Assembly (NCBI RefSeq): GCF_037975245.1 | Contig: NC_092577.1 | Coordinates: forward strand, 36,696,898 to 36,760,897 | Reading direction: 5' to 3' | DNA length: 64,000 nucleotides | Source of the DNA: Apostichopus japonicus | Lineage: Eukaryota; Echinodermata; Holothuroidea; Aspidochirotida; Stichopodidae | Part shown: piece after piece, positions 1 to 12,268 of the stretch | How the letters are laid out: every line of letters begins with the position of its first letter | Numbering within the stretch: the first letter of the stretch is position 1 | Made by a program: the position numbers and the translations under genes | The notes under the pieces: generated by a model | Seen by the model: only the letters and a program-made list of their open reading frames with translations | Told to the model about the DNA's origin: nothing | Database searches by the model: none

Positions 1-248
1 TCTATTACGTAAGTATGGTGGGTTTACTTATGCCACATTTAAGAATTTGAACGACGCATTTTACTTTATTGAATAAATATCTCTAATTTCTACATATGTT
101 TATATATGGTAGCTTTCGATATTTGTTAATATCATGTATATATACATTTTACGTATTTTGACAAACTTTTAGAGACACTCTGGGCAATAGCTAATTGAGT
201 ATAATGCGGCCCCCTCACAAGTACTTATTATATCGCAATCTACTTAAA

Positions 249-645
249 GGGTGTGAAGACTCGCACACAAAGAAACGTCTCAAGCCGGTAATCTGACCTA
301 GTTTCGAATGAGGTGTAACAGAAGTGTTAGACCAGGGAGTTGTTATGATAACAACTCCCTGGTTAGACACCACCATCGATCCCAGAAAATACACACACAG
401 CTTGCTACCGTCGGTAATTAGACACTTGTGTACATTCAATACATACAGTTATGGTCAATACCCACAACACAGTGCACATATCAGCGGTGGACATCTCAGG
501 TCTAGATAAAAGATAACAAGGTACCACGTTTCATTACTGTCTGCATTTTGTAGCGACAAGAAGAAAGCTTCACTTGCAAGCAACGGAAAGTTAACTTTTT
601 TTCAGAGCGCGACACGCTGTTTGGGACGAGTCTTCAATGCATGAG
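249..645 (+). repeat. Dispersed repeat, copy 1 (about 0.4 kb)
   Basis: This stretch is closely similar, base for base over most of its length, to 47983-48335, and its second half to 47088-47262. All three copies are in the same orientation. Shared landmarks are GGTGTGAAGACTCGC near the left end, CACCACCATCGATCCCAG in the middle and TTTCATTACTGTCTGCATTT near the right end. No coding capacity is seen. It is probably a piece of an unrecognised transposable element. This copy differs from the 48-kb copy by a 36-bp hairpin insertion at 327-367. Confidence 0.8.
332..362. other. 31-bp perfect hairpin insertion with TTAGA duplication
   Basis: Two 13-base arms (CCAGGGAGTTGTT and its exact complement) flank a 5-base loop (ATGAT). 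The hairpin is bounded by TTAGA at 327-331 and again at 363-367. The paralogous copy near 48.05 kb has a single TTAGA and no hairpin. The insertion is therefore read directly from an empty-site comparison. Confidence 0.8.
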
Positions 646-2513
646 TGGATGACCTTGATTGAGTAAAGAATATTATCCTTTGTTTAACTGCAAATATAAA
701 AGTACAATAAGAAATGTATAGAAAGAATCATTTGTGGATTTTTCTTCATTCTTTTCATTGCAAAGAAACAAATAACAGTTTTAAGCTGATATAAGTAAGT
801 TAACACAATAGCAGTTGCTATACTTGATAGTGATGTATTGACACACCATCTTTCCATATTTAACATCGTTGTTCGACTTCATTTGAAAAACACCAGGACC
901 GTAGCCTGGGTGAAGTCCCTAGAGGAAAGCGGCCCTGCCCCCCCCCCCCCCCACCAGCAGGCTTCAGCTTTGAAACCCTTGTTCCAACTTCATGTTTGGC
1001 TTTACGTTGCTAAGGTAAGATCATGAAAATTTACGAAAGTGCGACATATTAGAAACTCATCAACACAGGTCCCTCGACTGTACACAACGTACGTGCTAAA
1101 CAACCAATTATGGTGTACATTTGACATTTTGACAAATATTTGATTTAAGTAAAGCAAAATGCATTTAGTTGTGTTCGCAACTGCATGTTTGCCATGCATG
1201 GAAGCTTTAATATCAAACGTCAGATTAGAAAAAAATCAAAGTATCTTATGAACCTGTAAATTATAAGGACAGCATAGTAAATTAGCAACCAGAATTAATA
1301 ATGAGGACAAGACAAGAGTCCGGGAGAAGCAGATTTAATATATGATAAATAAATATTATATCTTAAAAAGATATCGTCATGGTATGGCATCTATAGACAC
1401 AGACAGTTACACACGTGTCACTGGAGGTGTGCGTATCGAGCACGAAGTTTGGCCACAATTGACGGTAGCAGAGGATGTGTCTTGACGTCACTAGAATAGT
1501 CCATTACACGGTAGGGAATAAATTCCGTCTCATCTACATTCTGGTTATTTAAAAGAGGTGAAAAGAAAACTCATTGCAAACAAAATATGTAATATGGCAT
1601 TTATAAGTTGCGGAACATAGGTTACTACACCAAACGAGATTGCATCATGAGTCCGTATCCCATCAGGTTTTGAAAGAGACGGACTGAGCATTCATTGCTA
1701 CCGTCTCAGGGATCGAACAAACCGGGCGCGATTTTTTTCGTAGTACAGTAAGGGAAGAACATGAATTATTCATCTATATTGCACAATTAAACTAAAATGA
1801 ATAATGGATTTTTTAAACTGGATATGATGGAGAGCGTTATTCGCAGAACCGGAATGCTCCAGTGACTATGGACCTGCTCTGGTTACTGATTGGCATACAG
1901 TATTATGTATATACAGACATCAATGTAAAAGTACACAGTTCAGGGGGGAAACGACATGAAAGTATTGAATCAAGTTTATGTGTGTTATTACAGTCTACAT
2001 CTCTCTGTCTAAAGAAATGACACCATCTGTCTCACGATAATATCTAAATCACGTATAATATACAGGCTGGTATCAAATTCCCTGCACCAGACGATGACAC
2101 CAATGGGGACGGGAGTTCCATAAAGTGTTTCAAATGTTAATATGGTGAGGTAACTTCCTCACTTGCTGTGGATTGATATACTGGCCACCTCTGCTCACTT
2201 CCAGTACTGGCTTCAGGACTTATACTGATGTACCCCGTCCCCAATCTCGATTCCTACACAGAGAAATACATCTCTTTGCCAAAACTTTACTTTTGATGTC
2301 GGCTGAAATCTTAATTTTTAATAAAGCCATCTCAGAGTTTGCCACCAATCTCTGAACCCTTTTGATTTCCTCCTTATGTCCTCTTCTCCTTCCCCTTCCT
2401 TGTGCTCCTTCCCTCTTCCTTCTCCCGACCTTCCCTTTCCCAGCTTAATTCAAACCGACATCGCAGTGTTAATGACAGTAACTTCAATTGAATTCGGTTG
2501 ATAACCCTTACAG
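646..2513. other. No gene recognised
   Basis: There is a poly-C run at 939-952 and short motifs around 1724-1775 that recur near 47.87 kb and, inverted, near 2.99-3.05 kb (a CGATTTTTTTC and ATGAATTATTCAT pattern). A minus-strand open frame at about 2220-2430 is rich in Lys and Arg but matches nothing I know. I see no splice-supported gene. Confidence 0.5.
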
Positions 2514-2843
2514 ATTATTGCACATGTGGCGTGCCATATCCAATTCGATAAACTCGGTTTATCGAGCGATAAACTCAGTTTATCGATAATCTCAGTTTAT
2601 CGATAAACATTGATTATCGATAATCTTAGTTTATCGAGCGAAAAACAAAGTTCCCATTTGATTAACTCGGTTTATCGCCGATAATCTTAGTTTATCGAGG
2701 TAACCCTGGTTTTCGCTCGATAAACTGAGTTTATCGCGAAAAACACGGTTATCCATTCGATAAACTGAGTTTATCGATCGAAAATAGAGTTTAACGGCGA
2801 TGAACTCGGTTTATCGAATTATTGCACATATGGCTTGCCATAC
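2514..2843. repeat. Array of short imperfect palindromes, locus 1
   Basis: About 13-14 units, each itself a palindrome of the type CGATAAACTCGGTTTATCG, sit end to end or separated by 0-5 bases between about 2548 and 2818. The array is bounded on both sides by the same 24-base tag in direct orientation, TTATTGCACATGTGGCGTG at 2514 and TTATTGCACATATGGCTTG at 2819, each followed by CCATA. A related array at 58868-59815 ends in a similar tag. There is no coding potential. It may be an undescribed non-autonomous element or a structure-driven repeat. Confidence 0.75.
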
Positions 2844-3827
2844 ACAGTGACACTCAACTATACGGTTACATGAAAGTAATTCTCTCACTACGACTGCTAT
2901 ACTATAACATATTGTAGCATTACGTACAGTACGTTATATCTGATTACGTGCTGTCACTGGACGTGACTACAGTGCACCGAAGTAAGGAAATATGAATAAT
3001 TCTTAACTCATCCCTCGCTGTACTACGAAAAAGTAATTCGCAAGCCGGGCGCTGGGGCATTGAAAGAAGAGGCGCATTCGGCGCATCAAACAAAAACCAA
3101 CACCTTTGGCGATCATTTCAATCTGGCTGTGTTGTGTTGCGCCTATTACCCAACGGGGGACCTATTCCGAGCCAGTAAACCGGTATATAGGACAAATCGC
3201 TCCTACCCTTGGGTACTTTATTGCCATTTACAATTTACATGCAAATATAAAAACATTTTCAGGTATACTTACCGTGCTTACTTGGCCCAGGAGGCTGTTT
3301 TTCTTTGTTTTAGGGGCTGCCCTTCCGCTTATACAAGCCCGTCCTCCTGAATCATGTAATGCAAATAAAAAAGCTATAATTATTAAAAAATCATGAAGAG
3401 CGACCTTGAAGGACTTTTGACAAGAGCTTTAAACATACCGCATTTTGGGGTTGAACATATCAGATTCTTATGATACGGTTAAGTCGAGAGTTAAGTGAAA
3501 TGTAAGGCACCTAAACACATCATTTTGAGCCCATGAAAATCACATCAGTAACGATGAAATTAGGCAAAAATTTCTATAAACACACAAAACATTAAAACTA
3601 ACTGTGCGTTTTTGAGAGGGCGCTGTCATATTGGTGCTGTTTAACGATCTCTGAAATAATTAAAGTAACACGATCACACGTCAAAACGCTTTCACTCTGC
3701 GAAAAGGCATCACGAAGTTATACGATGGCGCGCTGCGTGATTGGCTAGTCCATGAATGGTTCCACTTGTGAATTTTCGCCGAGCGCAAAACATGATTTAG
3801 AAGCATAACTTATAAGTTCCTTAAAAC
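2844..3827. other. No gene recognised
   Basis: Two overlapping plus-strand open frames at 3060-3396 have no recognisable motif and no supporting splice context. I regard this as intergenic. Confidence 0.5.
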
Positions 3828-4113
3828 AGTCCTTTTGACTTGAAAATATGGTTCAAAAGATTTCTTCTTTATTGATTACGGACGAAATATTATATACCAC
3901 TAGTGATCTAAGCACGGTAACGTTATGATGGTGACTCGTTGACAGCAATTGTCAAGTTTCGCGGAATTTAGGGAGCAATGATATGAGAGCACCCTCTGTA
4001 AATTTTGGGCGTGGCTAAGGACGGTAAGGTGATCACTTAGATCACTAGTGGTATATAAAATTTCGTCCGTAAAGAAGAAATCGTTTGAACCATATTTTTA
4101 AGTCAGAAGGAGC
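3828..4113. mobile_element. MITE-like element with about 75-bp terminal inverted repeats
   Basis: The left arm (about 3830-3912) reads CCTTTTGACTTGAAAATATG through ACGGACGAAAT to CCACTAGTGATCTAAG. The right arm (about 4034-4111) is its reverse complement with a few mismatches and a small indel. The centre of about 120 bp is non-coding. No clear target duplication is seen, so the superfamily is not assigned. Confidence 0.8.
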
Positions 4114-4295
4114 CTCATTATGTATGAATATTAAATTGGTTTGGTCAGACTAGTGAAATTTACAAGTAGATCTGAAAATACAGCGTAAAATAGGCAATAG
4201 CATAGATTTATCCTGGCAGGTGTTTTTGTCAAATCATATCCCAAATGGAAAACGATTTTTCGTATATATCTGTTTGAGGAACTTGTTCATCATAG

Positions 4296-4535
4296 GTATG
4301 TCTGTTACTACATAGACCACAGTAAACCAGTACATAGACTATAACATAGACCATTACATAGACCATATACATAGACTATTGTAAACCATTACATAGACCA
4401 TTGTAGACCGGATTACGAGGACCATTACATAGACCATTACATAGACCATTACATACACCATTACATAGACTATTACATCGACCATGGCATCGACCATTGT
4501 AGACCATTATATTGACCATTACATAGATCATTCGA
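4296..4535. repeat. Short tandem repeat, ACATAGACCATT type
   Basis: Degenerate copies of a 12-base unit, ACATAGACCATT, are interspersed with variants (ACATCGACC, GTAGACC). It is non-coding. Confidence 0.85.
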
Positions 4536-5335
4536 CGGAGCTGTGTTCTATATTCGAAGTTATAAGTACATGAATTGCTTGTGATATTTTAAACAAAGAA
4601 TTAGCATTAACATTTTAGCATGTACGGAGGAGACGGTGCATTACACTTAAGAAATTAAATGAGCATTGAAGAGAAAAGATGAATATACCGATAACCACAA
4701 TAGGTATATAAAAACATTACCAACCATCAAAGTTTGCGACCCCCTCCCCCTCCCACTCCCCCCTCACAAAGAAATATTTATGTTTCAATCACCAACGACT
4801 AAGGGTTGTAAAGTTTAGTTGGTATAGATGTCACAATGGGGGGTCACCGGTTCCAGTCTTCGTAACATATTGTTTATTATTTCATACTCAGTATCTCTTC
4901 ATTACTTCTTGAATAATACTTGGCGTGTTTGGGTTAAATTGCCTAACAAAGGCAAACCAGCTGCCTAAATATTGAAAGTTTAAGCAACGATAATTATTGA
5001 AGTTTCAAAAATGGCTAAACACATCGCTTTTCCATCATTTATCCGAGGTTATATACGGAGCGGAGCATTTGACCTATATTATCGACGTGCATATACATAT
5101 GAAAGTGCTATAATATTTTTCTACAAAACTTCTTCATTTAGGACACACATATTTTATTTTTGTAACAAATGGCAGATATTAATTTGCGTAAATAATGAGC
5201 ATGCAACACACATGTATTTGTGACATTAAGCGACCATGCAAAGAGATACCGCAATATCTGTATAATGGCAGTAATAGTGTTAGGGCCTAATAAATGTTAA
5301 TCGCACATATGTAGCCAAATACAGGGACATGCATC
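4536..5335. other. No gene recognised
   Basis: AT-rich sequence. Around 4805-4860 there is a weak resemblance to tRNA internal promoter boxes (TAGTTGGTATAGATG then GGTTCCAGTC), too degenerate to call a tRNA or SINE. Confidence 0.4.
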
Positions 5336-6880
5336 GAACAAAGATAAGAAACAATGTTATATTAATACTGAGGTATATATCGTGAGGAATATAAAGTGAG
5401 GCATAGATAGTGAGGTGCATACTTAGGTTTATATAAGTGAGGTATATATAGTGAGGTATATATATAAGTGAGGTATATATATAATGAGGAATATATAGAG
5501 AGGTATATAGTGATACATATAAAGTCAGGTATAAACTTTATACCTAGGTATAAAGTGAGTTATGTATAGTGAAGTATATATAAGTGAGGTATATATGTAG
5601 TGAGGAATATATGGTATTTAGTGAGGCAAATATAGTGAGGTATATACTTTATACTTAGGTATAAAGTGAGTTATATATAGTGAGGTATTTATGTATAGTG
5701 AGGAATGTATAAAGAGGTATTTAGTGAGGCAAATATAGTGAGGTATATACTTTATACTTAGGTACAAAGTGAGTTATATATAGTGAGGTATTTATGTATA
5801 GTGAGGAATGTATAAAGAGGTATTTAGTGAGGCAAATATAGTGAGGTATATACTTTATACTTAGGTATAAAGTGAGTTATATATAGTGAGGTATTTATGT
5901 ATAGTGAGGAATATATAAAGAGGTATTTAGTGAGGCAAATATAGTGAGGTATATACTTTATACTTAGGTATAAAGTGAGTTATATATAGTGAGGTATTTA
6001 TGTATAGTGAAGAATATATAAAGAGGTATATAGTGAGGCAAATATAGTGAGGTATATACTTTATACTTAGGTACAAAGTGAGTTATATATAGTGAGGTAT
6101 TTATGTATAGTGAAGAATATATAAAGAGGTATTTAGTGAGGCAAATATAGTGAGGTATATACTTTATACTTAGGTATAAAGTGAGTTATATATAGTGAGG
6201 TATTTATGTATAGTGAGGAATGTATAAAGAGGTATTTAGTGAGGCAAATATAGTGAGGTATATACTTTATACTTAGGTACAAAGTGAGTTATATATAGTG
6301 AGGTATTTATGTATAGTGAAGAATATATAAAGAGGTATTTAGTGAGGCAAATATAGTGAGGTATATACTTTATACTTAGGTATAAAGTGAGTTATATATA
6401 GTGAGGTATTTATGTATAGTGAGGAATGTATAAAGAGGTATTTAGTGAGGCAAATATTGTGAGGTATATACTTTATACTTAGGTACAAAGTGAGTTATAT
6501 ATAGTGAGGTATTTATGTATAGTGAAGAATATATAAAGAGGTATTTAGTGAGGCAAATATAGTGAGGTATATACTTTATACTTAGGTATAAAGTGAGTTA
6601 TATATAGTGAGGTATTTATGTATAGTGAGGAATATATAAAGAGGTATATAGTGAGGCATATATAGTGAGGTTTATACTTTATACTTAGGTATAAAGTGAG
6701 TTATGTATAGTGAGGTATTTATGTATAGTGAGGAATATATAAAGAGGTATATAGTGAGGCATATATTGTGAGGTTTATACTGAGGTTAAAAGTGTGGTAT
6801 ATATGGTAAGGTATATGTAGTGAGTTATATATAGTAAGGTATATATAATGAGATATATATAGTGAGGTATATAGTGAGGT
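5336..6880. repeat. 103-bp satellite-like array with alternating unit types
   Basis: The landmark ACTTTATACTTAGGTA recurs every 103 bases (for example near 5646, 5749 and 5852) for about ten units. The flanks hold shorter degenerate AGTGAGGTATATA copies from which the unit seems to be built. Between about 6060 and 6580 two unit types alternate: GGTACAAAG with GAAGAATATA, and GGTATAAAG with GAGGAATGTA. That indicates a 206-bp dimer. It is non-coding. Confidence 0.9.
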
Positions 6881-7241
6881 ATACTAAACACATCTTTAAG
6901 CACAATATTGTATATTACTACAATACTTGTAACGAGAAAATAAACATAACCTTGTCAACGTATACACTGACGTCATTTGCTTCAATGTATACAAACGAAT
7001 CACGAAATATGCTATTTTACAAAATATCACTGGGGATATATTTGGTGGATTGAAAGCATTTATACTAATTATGCAAATGAAGTTTTACATAAAAAGACGA
7101 TAAATGTGAATCAAGAATAGTTATTACATCTAGTTCATTTTAATCATTTAAAAATGATTCAAATAAATTCAATATAAATGTGAAAGTGAACAAAAAATTA
7201 TAAGCAAAATCAGATCAAGTTAAGATTTATGATGGATAGGC

Positions 7242-7336
7242 AGGGGAGCAACCTTTGTACTGTGGGGGGCAACCTTTGTACTGTGGGGGGGCAACCTTTG
7301 TACTGTGGGGGGAGCAACCTTTGTACTGTGGGGGGG
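7242..7336. repeat. Four-copy minisatellite, CAACCTTTGTACTGTGGGGG
   Basis: Four copies of a 23-25-base unit (GCAACCTTTGTACTGTG plus a G run of variable length). The length variation lies in the G runs. Confidence 0.9.
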
Positions 7337-7914
7337 CGGCTAAGATAGTAAGTCGTCCATGAAAGGTATCTAAGGGTTTCGTTTTTATTATTTTTATATT
7401 TTGGCTATTATAAATACAGCCTGCTTATCATATCAATCGAACAAGCAAAAGCAAATAGAGGAAAGAAAGTGACACAAATACATATTTTGTAATATTTCAA
7501 TTTCTTTGTCCACATTTCGTATTTTTAATAATCACTTCACTTTTCTTTGGCGACTTTGAAATTATTGGCATCACTGTGAAAAGTTATATAGGAGCCGAGA
7601 AGATAAAAAAAAAATAATAACATACCTGGGAATGGTAGGCATCCTGTGAATGAAAAAATATCAAGAAATAGCAGTAATAAGAAAAACTGAAATGTTTAAT
7701 TAGCTATTTAATTATCTAATTATCTATTGACCATGTTGATTGTTGACAGCAAACGACCAACAAAAATCGAAGGGATATTCCAGTGGCAGGCAATGTGATA
7801 CAAAAGCAGGAAAAGACAATACTCTATTGTTATATATTCATTGTTATTTGAAGACACCATATCAGTATGTTGTCCCTAGCTTTTTGACCTGTTAAACCCC
7901 ATGATACCGTACTT
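7337..7914. other. No gene recognised
   Basis: AT-rich sequence without open frames, exon signals or clear repeats. Confidence 0.4.
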
Positions 7915-8004
7915 CCCTTGCGTGGATCACAGAAGATTATCCGTGATGTCATAAAGCCTCCCTTGCGTGGATCACAGAAGATTATCCGGGATGTCATAAA
8001 GGTA
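7915..8004. repeat. 45-bp tandem duplication
   Basis: CCCTTGCGTGGATCACAGAA begins at 7915 and again at 7960. The two 45-base copies differ at about one position. Confidence 0.85.
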
Positions 8005-8144
8005 ACTCTATTTCACAAGCGTTTATTTCCTTTTCTAATTTATACGCTGATTTATCCTTGAAACCAGCCTGCGTCTCATCCATGCATTCACTAGGGCAGC
8101 GCTCAAGAATTCCTTGTTCTTACATCAAAAATAACATTATTATT

Positions 8145-8400
8145 GATTTATTTTTAAGAAATATTTTTTCCCTCTGAGAATAAGTGAGATAAAAACATTT
8201 TAGCTTAATTTACGTGATGATATGATTCACTTTGCTGTTTTCCAGATGCATTCAGAAATGCCACCAAATTTGAAAGATTAACATAATAAAACATAAATAA
8301 ATGATATAAGGATGCGGTTTTGACTTGGAGACGCAGAACCATTTCCCAATTTTTGAAGCAATCAATTTCAGTCAACGGGATATTCCATCGAGATTCCTCT
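8145..8400. repeat. Dispersed repeat, relative at 42180-42395
   Basis: The order TAGAAATATTTT-like, CCTCTG, GAATAAGTGAG, then a GTGATGA/TCA core and GTTTTGAC is shared with 42180-42395 in the same orientation, at moderate divergence. It is probably an old non-coding transposon copy. The minus-strand open frame across it has no domain signature. Confidence 0.55.
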
Positions 8401-9035
8401 TGCAAATTAAACAAGGTACGTTCCTTTAAGTACGATCATACCTCTGTTGAAGTAACAGCTACATCTGATAGTCTTGGAATAAGCTAAATAACAGAAACTC
8501 TTAAAACAGCTCACTTTTGATATCTAAAACTCTCAAATTTGTTCCTTCAAAGCGGCCTGATCAAATCTCAACCGTCCCCTTACATCGTTCCTTCAAAATG
8601 AAATAGATACTATACACATGATTCTGGTAAAATCAGTGGCGAGCGCAAAGGAGACTGGGCTGGCCCCTGACCTCCCATCGTCAATCGGGGAATGGTTCAT
8701 TCATCCACTACTATGGTGTACCCCCTAACCCACCCCCCTATCCGCCCCCTCACACACACACTCACATTTTCAACCTTACAAAAAAAAAGTTTTCATAATT
8801 TTGCATAAAGGGCTACTTAATATATATACCTATTTTATAGTCTAAATACGCCTCAGAAATACAGCATTTGACTTCTAATTCTTTTATTGGATAGGTCCAC
8901 CTATACATGGGTGTCAATGACCCCAGTGTAGTGTCCCCTGATTGATAAAATTCTTAGATTCGCATCTGACCATCCCATGATGGTTCAGGCCCCTATCTAT
9001 TTCGAATCCCCGACCCCCCCCCCCCACACACACAT
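8401..9035. other. No gene recognised
   Basis: Includes a C-rich and CA-rich tract around 8715-8765, and near 8634 CAGTGGCGAGCGCAAAG, which resembles the end of a hAT-like short element without a recognisable partner end. Confidence 0.4.
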
Positions 9036-9492
9036 CTGTGCATGGGCGCAGATCCTGATGGGGACAGCGGGACGCGTCCCCACCACCTTTTTCAGCGGTG
9101 GGGACATGATATACCGTGTCCCCACCAATTTTTCTTGACCAAACGCTGAATTGCTGAATTTCAAATTCCCCTATATTGAACTTTGGCGTAGTTTGATCCA
9201 GCATTGTACAAATGACATGCTATAAAAGACAAGAATTGTTAATTTTTTTCTGCAGACGCCCATGTATTTCCCCAAACTAAATTTGTAAGCCAAGAGATCT
9301 AAAAACTTAAGGAGGTTTGGGAGCATCATTTGGGTCTGGGAAGTGTTATTTCCGGCGATCTGGGAGGTATATTTGCCAAAACAATTCTTGAACGCTACGC
9401 GCGAACCAATGGTCGCGCTCCGCTCAGATAGTATCAGAGAACAGACATGCGTCCCCACCATTATCCAAGACTGCTCTTCGCCCATGCACCTG
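9036..9492. mobile_element. hAT-like short element (GCATGGGCG termini)
   Basis: The left end CTGTGCATGGGCGCAGAT and the reverse complement of the right end, CAGGTGCATGGGCGAAGAGC, form imperfect terminal inverted repeats. The interior around 9330-9430 (TCTGGGAAGTG, then CGATCTGGGAGG, then CGCTACGCGCGAACCAATGG) is similar to the interior of the element at 62275-62546. The open frames here are not genes. No clean target duplication is seen. Confidence 0.6.
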
Positions 9493-11624
9493 TGAAATCG
9501 TGCACAACGACACTGAAACAGATATACTTTTCTATGCACAAGTCAAACTGGTTGACCAACCTCACTATAAGTTGCATTATCTTCATAAATGCATGCATGC
9601 AGCAAAAGGAAAATGGGGCAAACTGAACTAAATCAAAATAAAGCAACTTAATTTCGTAACCTTCTCCACTTAGAAACCCACTTAACGTACGACAATCTGG
9701 GTCGACTGAACCATACATGATATCAGGCTGTTAAGCAGTCTTCAATTTTACTATTTATAAGTGCGTTTGGAGGGTCGAGTTTAAAGGCTGTGACATAACA
9801 GTAAACATTGTGTTTGTACTTTCTACCATCGTCGTACCGTAGCAATTTAGGGTGTTATTTCCATAAATTTCCACCTGATTAAGCAAAATGGAGGTTGCAT
9901 TATAAGAACGGATCATCATGTGGCAATGTTATGCAACAATCTTATGATCTCCAAATGTATTCTTTAAATTATTGCAAATGCAAGGTTTTCTTTATTATGG
10001 CACATATAGTTGGCGTCCTCCTTGCCTGAGTTTTCCTTCGCATTGATTTTGGAAAGCCATTTGTTGAGTTCTATTGCACACCAACATGCAGATAGCCTGA
10101 CACCCAGTTGCGACAATGTTTTCTATACTGTACTGTCAATTCCCGCTTCAAGGCACCTGTACTGTCAGTATGACCAGTATGAATATCATCTTTCTGTCAG
10201 ATAAATGTTAGGAACTGTTTGCACTGTTAGTAATAGCGCTTTGAAGCACGGTATGGACAACAGTATGCTAAGTAGCATTACTTATTGTATTCAACTTCTT
10301 TCTCTGAACTTGTGATTAACACCCTCTGTGACAAAACGTCCCCCCCCCCACCCCCACCAAATGTTATCCCGCCCCTTATTTTTACGTGTCAGTAGAACTA
10401 ATTCTAATTTACTATTATTTTCTTAAAACATTTAAATGGAAATTCAGATGTTAGCCAATTTAATTGCGACTAACACAGAACCCCGCACGGAATAATGAAG
10501 TGTTTTATTGGTTTTTATTGTACTACCTGAGAATGGTTCAATCTTAGTTTGCTAAACTTGTTTCCCGTTCATTTGGACGGAATAAGCATAACATGTGTAC
10601 GTTAAGACGTGCATTTTGTTATGATCTTACCCGACGCTATTGTGATAAATGATGTGATTAATGAGCTGTCACACGTCAAGATAAGTCGTCTTAGGATGTG
10701 GTTAATCATCAGCGGTTTACTAAAGATGATTTTAAGGAAGAATATTAAACAAATTTTAATCGAGCGCTTCAGGCACAGAATATAATTTTGATATCTTATA
10801 GGTCATTGCAAGTTATATTTTCATCCCACTTGAGCTGGATGGCCTAGTCCAGCAACTGGGTCAGTGCCTCAAAGGTAACATAAAACTTTGTACAAGAACA
10901 TGATACTTCTATGGCAATTTGTATGGCATTTTGTATGGCAATTTCACAATGACAAATGAGGTAATCAGGAGTTTTTTTTTACTAGCGCCACATCCTTCTT
11001 GTTATGTAAATGTTCACCTGAACTATCCTTTTAGTGTACCTCCTTGGTCTCGCACCACAATTAATTGTTCCATTGACTTACACACTAAACTCGTCACTTT
11101 GAAGACCTGCCAAAGCATAGATAGAAGTTTATAACTTGTATATCCTACCCACCACATGATAGCTGAGATCTTGGCCTATAATGGCACTTGCAAATTTCCA
11201 TATCATGACCATTTTAGATTTTGAGCAAGAAGAGGAGCAAGTTTAGCATACTGAACCCCCACCCTTCCATCTGCTCGGTCGGAGTAATATCAACGTTTAA
11301 CCAAAGATTTTCTACAATGATTTATATCACCTTCGATCCTCCCTATTTTCACACCATCTGTACTTTAAATTATGCTCTTACATATAGAGGCAGAATAACA
11401 ATAAACAATGAGAGTAACTGATAACATTCTTAAACATGCTTTACCTTAGGTACTTTTACCTCTTTTCTCTGTTAACCTTTCGAGCGGATGAACACTACTC
11501 TAATTGTGGTGCGGTACCTAATATACTATAAATGTTCACCTGAACTATCATTTTAGTGTTCCTCCTTGTTATATAAATGTTCTCCTGAACTATCCTGTTA
11601 GGTAAAGACCTGGTCAAGTCTAAA
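9493..11624. other. No gene recognised; short repeated motif
   Basis: A roughly 45-base motif containing TGTTCACCTGAACTATCCTT occurs near 11000-11045 and twice in tandem near 11527-11605. A C-rich run lies at about 10340-10356. No splice-supported coding sequence is seen. Confidence 0.45.
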
Positions 11625-11830
11625 TGTGAAATGATCGAGCCACATTTACTTGCATCTATTCTTTCCTTTGTTTTCTTACGATGTTTAATTTCTGTAATTG
11701 AGATGGGTTGTGCATGAATTGAACTGTGTCCATGGCCTAATGATGGCGTTACTTTCAGTGTCAACAGTGTTGACATTCTGCCTTGAAAATATGAAGAGAA
11801 GAATACAAAAACAGAGAGGAAAAAAATATT
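11625..11830. repeat. Segmental duplicate A (partner at 14025-14220)
   Basis: Shared landmarks with 14025-14220 in the same order are TCGAGCCACAT, a TTTAT/TTTTC tract, TGTAAT, AATGATG, CAGTGTCAACA (partner CAGGGTCAACA), then GACATTCTGCCTTGAAA (partner AACATTCTACGTTGAAA). Divergence is considerable, so the duplication is old. Both copies run into the unit of the adjacent minisatellite. Confidence 0.65.
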
Positions 11831-12268
11831 TTAGATCCTAGTGGCACTATGTTTCAGATTCTGGTGGCACTATGATATCACAGATGTTTCAGATTCTGGT
11901 GGCACTATGATATCACAGATGTTTCAGATTCTGGTGGCACTATGATATCACAGATGTTTCAGATTCTGGTGGCACTATGATATCACAGGTGTTTCAGATT
12001 CTTGTGGCACTATGATATCACAGATGTTTCAGATTCTGGTGGCACTATGATATCACAGATGTTTCAGATTCTGGTGGCACTATGATATCACAGATGTTTC
12101 AGATTCTTGTGGCACTATGATATCACAGATGTTTCAGATTCTGGTGGCACTATGATATCACAGATGTTTCAGATTCTGGTGGCACTATGATATCACATAT
12201 GTTTCAGATTCTGGTGGCACTATGATATCACATATGTTTCAGATTCTGGTGGCACTATGATATCACAG
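11831..12268. repeat. 35-bp minisatellite, about 12 copies
   Basis: The unit runs from GTTTCAGATTCTGGTGGCAC to TATGATATCACAGAT. Copies are nearly identical, with differences such as CTTGTGG for CTGGTGG and CATATG for CAGATG. It is non-coding. Confidence 0.95.

Noticed and set aside
2220-2430. Lys/Arg-rich minus-strand frame
   Set aside because: No homology recognised and the N-terminal part is a low-complexity purine tract.
4800-4870. tRNA-like A and B boxes, possible SINE head
   Set aside because: B box is degenerate and no cloverleaf can be drawn with confidence.
5336-6880. CRISPR-like regular spacing
   Set aside because: Repeats are contiguous with no unique spacers, and the genome is eukaryotic. 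The same applies to all other arrays here.
8914-9718. Overlapping minus-strand open frames up to 122 residues
   Set aside because: They lie in a hAT-like short element and flank; no domain and several begin at non-ATG codons.
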